DNA of 64,000 bases. Origin: Rhizobium cauense. Its GTDB lineage: Bacteria; Pseudomonadota; Alphaproteobacteria; Rhizobiales; Rhizobiaceae. The notes beneath the pieces are model-generated. The model was not told the origin of the DNA, did not search any database, and saw only the letters and a list, made by a program, of their open reading frames with translations. Position numbers and translations under genes: made by a program. Below are positions 49,258 through 57,922 of this stretch, piece after piece. Positions within the stretch are counted from its first letter, which is position 1, and each line of letters starts with the position of its first letter. The stretch lies in contig NZ_JAEUAT010000001.1 of NCBI RefSeq assembly GCF_019511525.1, forward strand, positions 434,001 to 498,000, read 5' to 3'.

Positions 49258-50241
49258 ATGTCATCTGATCTCGCGACCAAACTGACAGATCCCTCCATGC
49301 TGATCGCCGTGCTTGTGGCGATCGCGGTATTTGCCAGCCTCTATACGATCGCAGTTCCCTTCTTCGAACGCGGTGACCTCAACAAGCGGATGAAGGCGGT
49401 GTCAACCGAGCGCGAACTGATCCGTGCCCGCGAACGAGCACGGATGAGCGCCGACGCTGGCGGGAAGGCCTCGCTTCGTACCCAGAACAACCGGTCCGTC
49501 CGCCAGATCGTTGAAAGGTTCAACCTTCGTGAGGCGCTGGTTGACGAAAACACAATGAACAAGCTGCGTGCCGCCGGTTTTCGTTCGGAAAACGCGCTGA
49601 ACACGTTCCTCGTCGCCCGCTTTCTGTTGCCGTTCCTGTTCTTTGGCCTTGCGATTTTCTGGGTTTTCGGGCTCGACAACCTGGCCGACAAGCCGACACC
49701 CATCCGCTTCCTGGTGACACTGGGGATCGCCTATGTGGGCTTCTATGCGCCGAACATCTTCATCTCCAATCGCATGTCGAAGCGCCAGCACTCGATCAAG
49801 CGCGCCTGGCCGGATGCACTCGACCTGATGCTGATCTGCGTCGAATCGGGCATTTCGATCGAGGCGGCCATGCGTCGCGTATCGGAGGAGCTTGGCGAGG
49901 CCTCGCCACCACTGGCCGAGGAAATGGTTCTGACGACAGCCGAGCTGTCTTTCCTGCCCGATCGTCGCGTAGCACTCGAAAATCTCGGCACGCGCACACA
50001 GATTCCCCTGGTGCAATCGGTCACCCAGGCACTGATCCAGGCGGACCGCTACGGCACGCCGATTTCACAAGCGCTGCGCGTCCTCGCTCAGGAAGGCCGC
50101 GACGACCGCATGAACGAGGCCGAGAAGAAGGCTGCGGCACTGCCGCCGAAGCTCACCGTTCCGATGATCCTGTTCTTCCTACCTGTCCTCGTCGCCGTCA
50201 TTCTTGGGCCGGCCGGCATTCAGGTGGCGGACCGCTTCTAA
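49258..50241 (+). CDS. tadC: TadC, inner-membrane platform protein
   Basis: 327 residues, second T2SSF-family platform subunit. An N-terminal helix (SMLIAVLVAIAVFASLYTIAV) and two mid helices are followed by the F domain DALDLMLICVESGISIEAAMRRVSEELGE and the C-terminal helix MILFFLPVLVAVILGPAGI. It starts 12 nt after tadB and ends the plus-strand cpa operon. Confidence 0.94.
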   Translation: MSSDLATKLTDPSMLIAVLVAIAVFASLYTIAVPFFERGDLNKRMKAVSTERELIRARERARMSADAGGKASLRTQNNRSVRQIVERFNLREALVDENTMNKLRAAGFRSENALNTFLVARFLLPFLFFGLAIFWVFGLDNLADKPTPIRFLVTLGIAYVGFYAPNIFISNRMSKRQHSIKRAWPDALDLMLICVESGISIEAAMRRVSEELGEASPPLAEEMVLTTAELSFLPDRRVALENLGTRTQIPLVQSVTQALIQADRYGTPISQALRVLAQEGRDDRMNEAEKKAAALPPKLTVPMILFFLPVLVAVILGPAGIQVADRF

Positions 50242-50319
50242 GCGCTGCAGGGGCTGGCCATTTCCGCGGAACGTACATAGAGTCCCGGCCCATCTTCATT
50301 AGTCTACCGGAGCCCGACG

Positions 50320-50952
50320 GTGTCGTGCGCAAGCATCTTCCTGAGTATTGTCGCCGCCCTATCGATCGGGGCAATGAGCCCCGGTCCAAGCTTCGTCCTC
50401 GTCTCCCGCATTTCGATGTCGCGGTCGCGTCTCGATGGGCTTGCGGCTGCGCTCGGCATGGGGATTGGCGGCGTCGCCTTCAGCATGCTGGCGCTGGCGG
50501 GATTGACGGCACTGCTCTCGCAGTTCGAATGGCTCTATGTGGCGCTGAAGGTGGCCGGTGGGATCTATCTGGTCTACATCGCCTTGATGATCTGGCGCGG
50601 CGCAAGCAAGCCCATCCAGGTTGGCGACGCGGGGACCGACAATCGAGCACTCCTGCGAAGCTTTGCCACCGCCCTCTTCACGCAGATCAGCAATCCAAAG
50701 ACGATTGTCGTCTATGCGAGCATCTTTGCGGCGCTGCTGCCGAAGACGGTTCCGCTCGGTCTCTTTTTGGCGGTTCCGGTCGGCGTGTTTTTGGTTGAAG
50801 CCGGCTGGTACGCTGTTGTGGCGCTCGCGTTCTCGGCACGGCATCCAAGACGGCTGTATCTGGCTGCGAAGGCATGGATCGATCGCCTGGCCGGCACGGT
50901 CATGGCCGGCCTCGGTGTTCAGCTCGTCACATCAGGAATTGCCGGCCGCTAG
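50320..50952 (+). CDS. LysE/RhtB-family amino-acid exporter
   Basis: 210 residues, six-helix LysE family. SIGAMSPGPSFVLVSRISMSRSR near residues 15-37 is the family N-terminal signature, and ALFTQISNPKTIVVYASIFAALLP is the second block. The substrate may be an amino acid such as homoserine, threonine or lysine. The GTG start has CGGAG 7 nt upstream. It is inserted between tadC and tadD and has no evident link with pili. Confidence 0.87.
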   Translation: MSCASIFLSIVAALSIGAMSPGPSFVLVSRISMSRSRLDGLAAALGMGIGGVAFSMLALAGLTALLSQFEWLYVALKVAGGIYLVYIALMIWRGASKPIQVGDAGTDNRALLRSFATALFTQISNPKTIVVYASIFAALLPKTVPLGLFLAVPVGVFLVEAGWYAVVALAFSARHPRRLYLAAKAWIDRLAGTVMAGLGVQLVTSGIAGR

Positions 50953-50953
50953 G

Positions 50954-51778
50954 TCAGTTCGTGCTTGTGGGTGCGCTGCTGTCTTTCGCGGCGAGCTTTT
51001 GCCATGAGTTCTGCTGCGACAGCATCGAGCGCAGGTAGGCAACGTTGGCGTCGGCCTGCTGTTGCGAGAGCTCTTCGCGCGCAATCTTTTCTGCCTCCGG
51101 GAACCGGCCCTGGAGGCCGACGACGAGTGCCAGATTCTGACGGACCCGGCTATCGGCCGTCGGCTGGCCGGCCGCCTGGCGCATATAGGTCTCGGCCGTG
51201 CGGAGATCTCCGGTCAGCACGTAGGACATGCCAAGGTTTGAAAGGATCGATGCCTCGCCCGGTTGAATGTCGAGCGCCTCGCGGTAGCGCTGGCGGGCTT
51301 CGGCGGAGCGTCCAAGCTGATCAAGGATGGCGCCTTCGGCCGATGCCAATTTCCAATCAGGACGATCAGGCGTCTGTGCGCGGCCGATCGTGTCGAGCGC
51401 CTGCTGCAATTGGCCGGCTGCGGCCTGGGCTTTTCCGTAGGCTGCCAGAACGTTTCGATCGTTCGGGTTGGCGATCGCAACCTGTTGCATAACGGCAAGC
51501 GCCTGCGCATCCCGGCCCTGCATGCGCAGGAGGTTGGCGTAGTTCACGCCATTGACGGCATCGCGCGGGTTCTTTTCGTAGGCCTGTCCGACACGGTCGG
51601 TCGAGCTGCGCAGCTCGGCTTCGTTCATCGTTTCGACCGGCTTCGTGAGGGTCGGTATCGATCCCGTCGTCATCCGATCCTTGGTCGTCGTGCAGCCGGC
51701 GAGTACCAGCACGACGAACGCCGTCGCAGCGCCCTGAAAAACACGGGTTTTGAACAGAGTATTGGCCGAAGCAGGCAT
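50954..51778 (-). CDS. tadD: TadD-like TPR lipoprotein
   Basis: 274 residues. The lipoprotein signal FVVLVLAGCTTTKD puts the lipid-bearing Cys near residue 30. Tandem TPR repeats follow (DAVNGVNYANLLRMQGRDAQALAVMQQ, NDRNVLAAYGKAQAAAGQLQQALDTI, GEASILSNLGMSYVLTGDLRTAETYMRQA). In Tad systems TadD helps the secretin to assemble. The start at 51778 gives the signal peptide; the frame is open for 22 more codons upstream. It ends convergently 2 nt after lysE. Confidence 0.88.
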   Translation of the reverse strand: MPASANTLFKTRVFQGAATAFVVLVLAGCTTTKDRMTTGSIPTLTKPVETMNEAELRSSTDRVGQAYEKNPRDAVNGVNYANLLRMQGRDAQALAVMQQVAIANPNDRNVLAAYGKAQAAAGQLQQALDTIGRAQTPDRPDWKLASAEGAILDQLGRSAEARQRYREALDIQPGEASILSNLGMSYVLTGDLRTAETYMRQAAGQPTADSRVRQNLALVVGLQGRFPEAEKIAREELSQQQADANVAYLRSMLSQQNSWQKLAAKDSSAPTSTN

Positions 51779-51861
51779 TGTGCGTCCCTGAAATCCGAAA
51801 CGGCGCCTGACCTCAAAGCGGAACAGGGAAAGGTTTTGACGCAATCTTCACTCCAGCAATA

Positions 51862-51881
51862 GTCTGTTAACCCTAACAGAC
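51862..51881. promoter_or_regulatory. Inverted repeat between tadD and the aminopeptidase gene
   Basis: GTCTGTTA (51862-51869) pairs with TAACAGAC (51874-51881) around ACCC. The dyad contains TTAACC, and another TTAA follows at 51884-51887. It lies in the divergent promoter region, 84 nt from tadD and 39 nt from the aminopeptidase start. It could be an operator or, less well matched, a CtrA-type site. Confidence 0.5.
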
Positions 51882-51919
51882 CGTTAAGATGCGATTCCCG
51901 GACGCCGCGAAGGATAAAC

Positions 51920-53308
51920 ATGGCACCCTATCAGTTCATCGAGAGACCGACCCCGTTCAACAACAAGGGCGGCTCGACCCTGCCGATCTTTGCCGTCACT
52001 CCGGCCCATATTGAAACGGGCACGATCGATCCAATCGCGCTCGATTGGGCAAAGAAGGCGGGCTACAAGGCCGAGAGCGGCTCGCTGCTATTGATCCCGA
52101 CGGAGGAAGGCCATCTTGGCGGTGCGCTGTTCGGACTCGGCACCAATCCGTCCGAGCAACCCTACATCACCGGCAAGCTTGCACGCACGCTGCCGGCTGG
52201 CGACTGGCACATCGAAACGGCGCCGCTGACGGCAAACCGCCTTTCGCTCGGCTTCGGGCTCGGCAGCTATCGCTTCGACCGGTACAAATCGGAGAAGGCG
52301 ACCGCGCCGACGCTGATGATCCCTCGCGATGCCGACGGTGCTGACATCAAGCGGCAGCTGGCCGGCGTCTTCCTGGCGCGCGACCTCATCAACACGCCAA
52401 CCAACGACATGGGGCCGAACGAGCTGGAAGCCGCCTTCCGCGGCCTGGCGGCCCATTACAAGGCCGAGATCAATGTCGTCAGCGGTGACGACCTCAGGCA
52501 GAACTTCCCGCTCGTCCATACCGTAGGCCGCGCGAGCGCCGATGCACCGCGTCTGCTCGAAATGCGCTGGGGCAAGAAGGGTCACCGCAAGATCACGCTC
52601 GTAGGCAAGGGCGTCTGCTTCGACACGGGCGGCCTCGACATCAAGCCGGCGTCCTCGATGCTGCTGATGAAGAAGGACATGGGCGGCGCGGCGAATGTCA
52701 TGGGCCTGGCGCTGATGATCATGGACGCCAAGCTAAAGGTCGATCTCAGGGTGATCGTTCCTGTCGTCGAAAATTCGATTTCGGCGAATGCCTTCCGCCC
52801 AGGTGACATCTACCGCAGCCGCAAGGGGCTGACCGTGCAGATCGACAATACAGATGCAGAAGGCCGGTTGATCCTGGCAGATGCGCTTGCCTATGCCGAT
52901 GAGGATGCGCCTGACCTTTTGATCGACATGGCGACACTGACCGGTGCAGCCCGCGTCGCGCTCGGCCCCGATCTTCCGCCGTTCTTCACGGACGACGCCG
53001 AACTTGCCCAGGAGTTGACCGAAGCAAGTCTCGAGACAGACGATCCGCTCTGGCAGCTGCCGCTTTACGCCGGTTACGAGAAGGATATTCGCGCCAAGTT
53101 CGCCGATATCACCAACGCCCCGGCAGGCGGCATGGCCGGTGCGATCACCGCAGCCCTGTTCCTCAAGCGCTTCGTCTCCAACACCACGAGCTGGGCGCAT
53201 TTCGATATCTATGGCTGGGCGCCATCGGAACGACCGCACTCCCCTGGCGGCGGCGAGGCACAGGCTATTCGCGCGCTTTACCACCACATCCGGCAAAGCG
53301 TGCGTTGA
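51920..53308 (+). CDS. M17 leucyl aminopeptidase family protein
   Basis: 462 residues. The catalytic metal site is clear: GKGVCFDTGGLDIKPASSMLLMKKDMGGAANVMG (bicarbonate and metal ligands) and the signature DNTDAEGRLILADALAYA near residue 318. It removes N-terminal residues from peptides in the cytoplasm and is usually a hexamer. The N-terminal domain is short (about 150 residues) and divergent from E. coli PepA. ATG 51920 has AAGGA upstream. Confidence 0.92.
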   Translation: MAPYQFIERPTPFNNKGGSTLPIFAVTPAHIETGTIDPIALDWAKKAGYKAESGSLLLIPTEEGHLGGALFGLGTNPSEQPYITGKLARTLPAGDWHIETAPLTANRLSLGFGLGSYRFDRYKSEKATAPTLMIPRDADGADIKRQLAGVFLARDLINTPTNDMGPNELEAAFRGLAAHYKAEINVVSGDDLRQNFPLVHTVGRASADAPRLLEMRWGKKGHRKITLVGKGVCFDTGGLDIKPASSMLLMKKDMGGAANVMGLALMIMDAKLKVDLRVIVPVVENSISANAFRPGDIYRSRKGLTVQIDNTDAEGRLILADALAYADEDAPDLLIDMATLTGAARVALGPDLPPFFTDDAELAQELTEASLETDDPLWQLPLYAGYEKDIRAKFADITNAPAGGMAGAITAALFLKRFVSNTTSWAHFDIYGWAPSERPHSPGGGEAQAIRALYHHIRQSVR

Positions 53309-53340
53309 GCGCCGATCGTTAAAATTTTATTCACCGTGAC

Positions 53341-53361
53341 GGGCGGCAAAATTTGCCGCCC
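53341..53361 (+). terminator. Hairpin after the aminopeptidase gene
   Basis: GGGCGGCAAA (53341-53350) and TTTGCCGCCC (53352-53361) form a near-perfect inverted repeat with one central base. There is no T-run, so termination is only probable. Confidence 0.45.
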
Positions 53362-53425
53362 CATTGCGTCGTACTGTGCACTGCCGGAAAATGGAACGCG
53401 GGCGTAACGAGTTTCCGGAGGATCC

Positions 53426-53776
53426 ATGCCGATCGAACTGACGGCTTCGCAGGCACTGGGCCTGTGGCATGGTGTGACGCTCGATCAGGTCAGGCTCGAT
53501 GATCGCGATTTGACGTTGCGCCAGATGGCGATCCTGCTGCATATCTATCTGGTGCCGCCGCCACACACCGTGCGCGGACTGGCGGCGACGCTCAACGTGA
53601 CCAAGCCTGTCATCACCAGGGCGCTGGATACGATGGGCGACATGGGTCTGGTCGACCGCGTGCGCGACGAACGCGACCGGCGCAACGTCGTGATAAAGCG
53701 CACCGTTGGAGGCGCGCTTTATCTGGAAAAGCTTGGCGATCTCGTTCGCGACCAGGGTCGCCGCCTGACGCCGTGA
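53426..53776 (+). CDS. MarR-like winged-helix regulator
   Basis: 116 residues, shorter than classical MarR (about 140-150). The winged-helix part is LTLRQMAILLHIYLVPPPHTVRGLAATLNVTKPVITRALDTMGDMGLVDRVRDERDRRNVVIKRT. The N-terminus is short and the dimerising C-terminal helix is reduced. GGAGG lies 5 nt before the ATG. It is followed after 10 nt by the NlpC/P60 gene, so both are probably co-transcribed. The target is unknown. Confidence 0.82.
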   Translation: MPIELTASQALGLWHGVTLDQVRLDDRDLTLRQMAILLHIYLVPPPHTVRGLAATLNVTKPVITRALDTMGDMGLVDRVRDERDRRNVVIKRTVGGALYLEKLGDLVRDQGRRLTP

Positions 53777-53786
53777 AAGGAATGAG

Positions 53787-54644
53787 ATGACAATGCTCGA
53801 TCGCCGCCTGCATGCCTACCGAGCGGACCTTGCCGAAACAGGGCTGGAAGGCCGGGTCGAGGCTCTTCGTTTCGTTGCCGGGACGCCGGCGCGCGTGGCC
53901 GTACCGGTCATCGGGCTGCGCCCGGAGCCTGATCTTGCCAGGGGAATTGATACCGAGCTGCTTCTCGGCGAAGATGTGACCGTGTTCGACCGTGCAAACG
54001 GCTGGTGCTGGGTCAAGGCCGCTTCCGACGGCTACGTCGGCTATCTGCCGGACACCGCCCTGTCGGACACGCAAGCTGTACCGACACATATCGTCACGGT
54101 CCAGCGGACGTTCCTCTATCCGGAGGCGGAGCTGCGCAAACCCTATAAGACCGTTCTTTCCATTGGCAGCAGGGTGCGGATCGTTGGCGAGGCTGAAACA
54201 CGCGGCAATCGTTATGCGATGCTGGAAGACGGCACGGCGATTTTCGCCAAGCACGTGCAACCGATCGGTGCGGGTGAAGGCGGCGACTATGTTGACATCG
54301 CAACCCGGTTTCTCGAAACGCCCTATCTCTGGGGTGGTCGCTCCGGTCTTGGAATCGATTGTTCAGGCCTTATCCAGCTTTCGATGCTGATGACGGGGCG
54401 AAGTGCGCCACGGGACACCGACATGCAGTCGGCAAGCCTCGGCGCACCGGTCGACCGCTCGGAGCTACGGCGCGGCGACCTGGTTTTCTGGAAGGGGCAC
54501 GTTGCCGTTCTCGAAGATCCGGAAACCATCGTTCACGCCAACGGGCATACGATGACGGTGGCTCGAGAGAACTTCGAAGACGCGATCAAGCGCATCGGCT
54601 GGCTCTACGAACAGCCGACAGGCTATCGCCGTCCGATCATCTAA
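53787..54644 (+). CDS. NlpC/P60-family peptidoglycan hydrolase with SH3 domains
   Basis: 285 residues. Two bacterial SH3-like segments (residues about 40-95 and 105-160) are followed by the NlpC/P60 domain with catalytic Cys in GLGIDCSGLIQLSM, catalytic His in WKGHVAVLED, and a third polar residue in HANGHTMTVARENF. It cuts a bond next to mDAP in muropeptides. No signal peptide is evident, so it may act on recycled fragments in the cytoplasm. The C-terminus overlaps the convergent amidase gene by 8 nt. Confidence 0.9.
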   Translation: MTMLDRRLHAYRADLAETGLEGRVEALRFVAGTPARVAVPVIGLRPEPDLARGIDTELLLGEDVTVFDRANGWCWVKAASDGYVGYLPDTALSDTQAVPTHIVTVQRTFLYPEAELRKPYKTVLSIGSRVRIVGEAETRGNRYAMLEDGTAIFAKHVQPIGAGEGGDYVDIATRFLETPYLWGGRSGLGIDCSGLIQLSMLMTGRSAPRDTDMQSASLGAPVDRSELRRGDLVFWKGHVAVLEDPETIVHANGHTMTVARENFEDAIKRIGWLYEQPTGYRRPII

Positions 54645-56028
54645 CCGGCGGCTTCGGCCACGCGCTGATCCCGCCTGTCCAGCTTTCGAAAGCCTTCGAA
54701 AGCCGCAGTACACGCATGTCATCAAAGCGCGGCCCGACGATCTGCAATCCTATCGGCATTCCAGATCGCGAGAAGCCGCAATTGATCGACGCGGCGGGCT
54801 GTTCCGACATATTCCACGGTACCGTGAAGCAAATGTGCTCGAAGGGCAGCGCCGGATCGTTCGTCGGCGAAGCCCATTCCGCGGGGTAGGAGACGATGGG
54901 GTTGGTCGGCGAAATCACGGCATCCAGCTGGGTAAACAACCTGCCGCAGCTCTTGCGCATTTCGATCGTCTGATTGAAGCCCCTGATAGCATCGGCGCCA
55001 TTGATGGAAGCGCCGCCTACGGCCCAGGTGTAAATATAGGGCAGGATGCTGTTTCGGCGCTCCAAGCTCAGATTTTCGATATCGCCCCAGAAGCGAGCGC
55101 GCCAGAACTTGTCCAGCCCATCCAGCATCTCGCGCGTCAGAACGGGCTGAACCGGGATGACAATCGCGCCCGCCTCTTCAAATCGCCGGGCCGCAGCCTC
55201 GACCGCGATCCGCACCTCATCGTCGAGCGCAAGGCCGCAGCCGGCATCGAGCATCAACCCGATTTTCAAGCCACGTACGTCGATATCGAGATCCAGCCAA
55301 TCTAGATCGTTCGGCGGCAGGCTTGTGCCATCCCGCCAATCGGGGCGCGACAAGGTCTCCATCGCATAGGCGGAATCCTCGACGGTCCGCGTCATCGGTC
55401 CAGCGCAGCGGCCGACATAGAACGGATCGACGGGAATGCGGCCATGGCTCGGCTTGAAACCGAAAGTGCCGGTCCAACCTGCAGGCAGGCGCACCGAACC
55501 GCCGATGTCGGTACCGACATGCAGGGGACCATACCCCGCTGCAGCCGCAGCCGAGGCGCCGGCACTCGAGCCTCCGGGATTTTGTGTCACATCCCAAGGA
55601 TTGCGGCTCAGGTGATGGAAACTCGAGAGGCCCGAGGAGAGCATGCCATAGTCCGGGCAGGTGGTCTTTGCAAAGATCACCGCGCCGTCCTCGCGAAGCC
55701 TTGCCGCCGCCGGCGCATCCTCTGTTGCAGGCTGCAATTCGGTCGCCCGCGTCCCGAGTGGTACCGGCTGCCCCTTGGTGGCGATCAACTCCTTCAGTGT
55801 CGTCGGAATACCATCGAGCGGGCCAAGCGTGGTGCCTTTCATCCATCTGTCGGTCGAAGCGTGCGCCTGCTTTCGCGCCGCCTCCGGGTCGTAGGCGTAG
55901 AGGGCGCAGATCGCAGGCTCCCACGCTTCGATGTGCTGCTCCAACGCCAGCCAGTATTCTAGCGGAGACAGGCTCCGATCGGCAAAGCGCCGCTTCAGTT
56001 CACGGATGGTCAGGTCTGTTTCCGACAT
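54637..56028 (-). CDS. Amidase (amidase signature family)
   Basis: 463 residues. The catalytic Ser-cisSer-Lys triad region is present: Lys in TTLKELIATKGQPVPLGT, then NPGGSSAGASAAAAAGYGPLHVGTDIGGSVRLPAGWTGTFGFKPSHGRIP. It hydrolyses a carboxamide; the substrate is not readable, and GatA is excluded by context and length. The start at 56028 is the family N-terminus MSETDLTIREL. It is the last gene of the minus-strand peptide operon, 32 nt after the permease, so an imported amide or peptide substrate is plausible. Confidence 0.9.
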   Translation of the reverse strand: MSETDLTIRELKRRFADRSLSPLEYWLALEQHIEAWEPAICALYAYDPEAARKQAHASTDRWMKGTTLGPLDGIPTTLKELIATKGQPVPLGTRATELQPATEDAPAAARLREDGAVIFAKTTCPDYGMLSSGLSSFHHLSRNPWDVTQNPGGSSAGASAAAAAGYGPLHVGTDIGGSVRLPAGWTGTFGFKPSHGRIPVDPFYVGRCAGPMTRTVEDSAYAMETLSRPDWRDGTSLPPNDLDWLDLDIDVRGLKIGLMLDAGCGLALDDEVRIAVEAAARRFEEAGAIVIPVQPVLTREMLDGLDKFWRARFWGDIENLSLERRNSILPYIYTWAVGGASINGADAIRGFNQTIEMRKSCGRLFTQLDAVISPTNPIVSYPAEWASPTNDPALPFEHICFTVPWNMSEQPAASINCGFSRSGMPIGLQIVGPRFDDMRVLRLSKAFESWTGGISAWPKPPVR

Positions 56029-56059
56029 GGCACTCTCGTCCGGGCATGAGGTTTCTAAA

Positions 56060-56926
56060 CTAGCGGCGGCTCGCCTCGCGCGGATCGAGCATGTCGCGCA
56101 GCCCGTCGCCAAGCATGTTGAAGCCGAAGACGCAGAGCGCGATGGCAAGCCCCGGCAAGATCGCCAGCCACGGCGCCAGCGCCAGGTAGGTTTGTGCATC
56201 GGCGAGCATTCGGCCCCAGGTTGGAGCGGGTGGCGCAATCCCGAGGCCAAGGAAACTGAGGCCGGCCTCCGTCAGCACCGCCAGCCCTAGCTGGATCGTC
56301 GCCTGAACGATGATCTGGCTCATGATATTCGGCAGCACATGGCGCACGGAAATCGTGAAGCGGCTGTTTCCGATGGCGCGAGCGGCGAGCACATAATCCC
56401 GGCTCCACGCCTGTGAGGCGGTCGCCAGCGTGACCCGCGCGAAGACCGGGATCATGAACGTCGCGATGGCAATGATAGCGGTGAGCCTGCCCGGCCCGAG
56501 AAAGGCTCCTAGCATCATCGCCGAAAGGATCGGCGGCAGCGCAAAGACGACGTCGCAGGCCCGCATCAGCAGAGCTTCAAATGTTCCCCGTACGGCGGCG
56601 GCCGAGATACCGGCGATCGAACCCAGCGTTCCGCCGATTGCAACCGCGGCAATGGCGATCGAAAGCGAGTTCCAACACCCGACCATCATCATCGAGAGGA
56701 CATCCCGGCCAAACTGGTCAGTGCCGAGAATGCCGAACGCGAAAGGCGGCTGCAGCTTGTGAATGATCTGCATCTTCGCCGGCGGCAGCGGCGTCCAGAC
56801 CAGCGACAACAGCGCAATGGCGACGAGAAGCAGGATGATGCCGCCGCCGACCACGAGATTCGTTCTCCGGCTAATTTCGAAACGCCGGCGCCTGAGACTG
56901 ACTTGTTGGGATGTGATGGGCGTCAT
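56060..56926 (-). CDS. Peptide ABC importer permease, DppC-like
   Basis: 288 residues. The N-terminus is cytoplasmic, the first helix is LVVGGGIILLLVAIALLSLVW, and the FGTDQFGRDVLSMM-type periplasmic block appears as ILGTDQFGRDVLSMMMVG. The EAA loop RAIGNSRFTISVRHVLPNIMSQI follows, and the protein ends LGDGLRDMLDPREASRR. It follows the DppB-like gene with one base between stop and start. Confidence 0.91.
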   Translation of the reverse strand: MTPITSQQVSLRRRRFEISRRTNLVVGGGIILLLVAIALLSLVWTPLPPAKMQIIHKLQPPFAFGILGTDQFGRDVLSMMMVGCWNSLSIAIAAVAIGGTLGSIAGISAAAVRGTFEALLMRACDVVFALPPILSAMMLGAFLGPGRLTAIIAIATFMIPVFARVTLATASQAWSRDYVLAARAIGNSRFTISVRHVLPNIMSQIIVQATIQLGLAVLTEAGLSFLGLGIAPPAPTWGRMLADAQTYLALAPWLAILPGLAIALCVFGFNMLGDGLRDMLDPREASRR

Positions 56927-56927
56927 G

Positions 56928-57875
56928 TCAAACGCCCTTCCGCAGCCGTGGATCGATTGCCAGATGGGACAGATCGACAAGGAAGTTCATGACAATCACG
57001 AGCCCGGCAAAGAACAGCACCACATCCTGCATGACGATGATGTCACGCTGCGACAACGCTTGATAGGCAAGCCGACCGAGACCCGGAAGATTGAAGACGT
57101 TCTCGACCAATACAGCACCCGCGACCAAGAAGGTGAACTGAAGACCGAGGATCGTCAGAACGGGAACAAGGGCATTCGGAACCGAGTGACGCCAGAGCAC
57201 GCGTTGTGCCGAGAGCCCCTTGGCCACAGCGGTTCGAGTGAAATCCTCGTGCAGGGTCTCCAGCACGGCGGAACGTGTAACGCGCGTGAGGACGGCCGCC
57301 TGCGGCAAGGCAAGCGCGACGGCGGGCATGAGAAGTGCCTTCAGCGCGGGCCAAATGCCAGAACTCCACCCTGGGAATCCGCCGGCCGGCATCCAACCAA
57401 GTGCCGACGAAAACAGCATGATCAGCAGCAGCGCCACCCAGAAACCGGGAACGGCGATGCCGATCTGAGAGAAGATCGAAGCAATCACGTCGGGCACGCC
57501 GCCGCGATGCGATGCTGCAAGAACACCGAGGGGTATAGCGATGACAACGGAGAGGACGATTGCCACAAGTGCCAGGGGCAGCGTCACCGCCAGCCTCTCA
57601 AGGATCAGCCCGGCCACCGGGACGCCATAGGTGTAGGATTGGCCGAGATTGCCGCGCAGCACCCCGGCCAGCCATTCGCAATAGCGCCACAGCAGCGGCT
57701 GATCGAGCCCGAGTTCATGGCGCAAGGCGGCGAGCGTTTCCGGCGAAGCCGACGTGCCGAGCATGATGGAAGCGGGATCACCCGGCAGCAGATCCATCAC
57801 GGCAAAAATCAACAGCGAAACGACAGCGAGCGTAACGATGAGACCAGCGAGGCGACGGGACAGAAGCGCTATCAT
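56928..57875 (-). CDS. Peptide ABC importer permease, DppB-like
   Basis: 315 residues. Typical N-terminus LLSRRLAGLIVTLAVVSLLIFAVMDLLPGDPA, the EAA loop RTAVAKGLSAQRVLWRHSVPNAL and the end block AIDPRLRKGV. It forms a heterodimeric pore with the DppC-like protein. No matching ATPase genes (DppD/DppF type) lie in the cluster. Confidence 0.92.
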   Translation of the reverse strand: MIALLSRRLAGLIVTLAVVSLLIFAVMDLLPGDPASIMLGTSASPETLAALRHELGLDQPLLWRYCEWLAGVLRGNLGQSYTYGVPVAGLILERLAVTLPLALVAIVLSVVIAIPLGVLAASHRGGVPDVIASIFSQIGIAVPGFWVALLLIMLFSSALGWMPAGGFPGWSSGIWPALKALLMPAVALALPQAAVLTRVTRSAVLETLHEDFTRTAVAKGLSAQRVLWRHSVPNALVPVLTILGLQFTFLVAGAVLVENVFNLPGLGRLAYQALSQRDIIVMQDVVLFFAGLVIVMNFLVDLSHLAIDPRLRKGV

Positions 57876-57922
57876 TTCACGTCCGGTTCTACTCGCCGCC
57901 TCACCATCTCATTCACCCGCAA

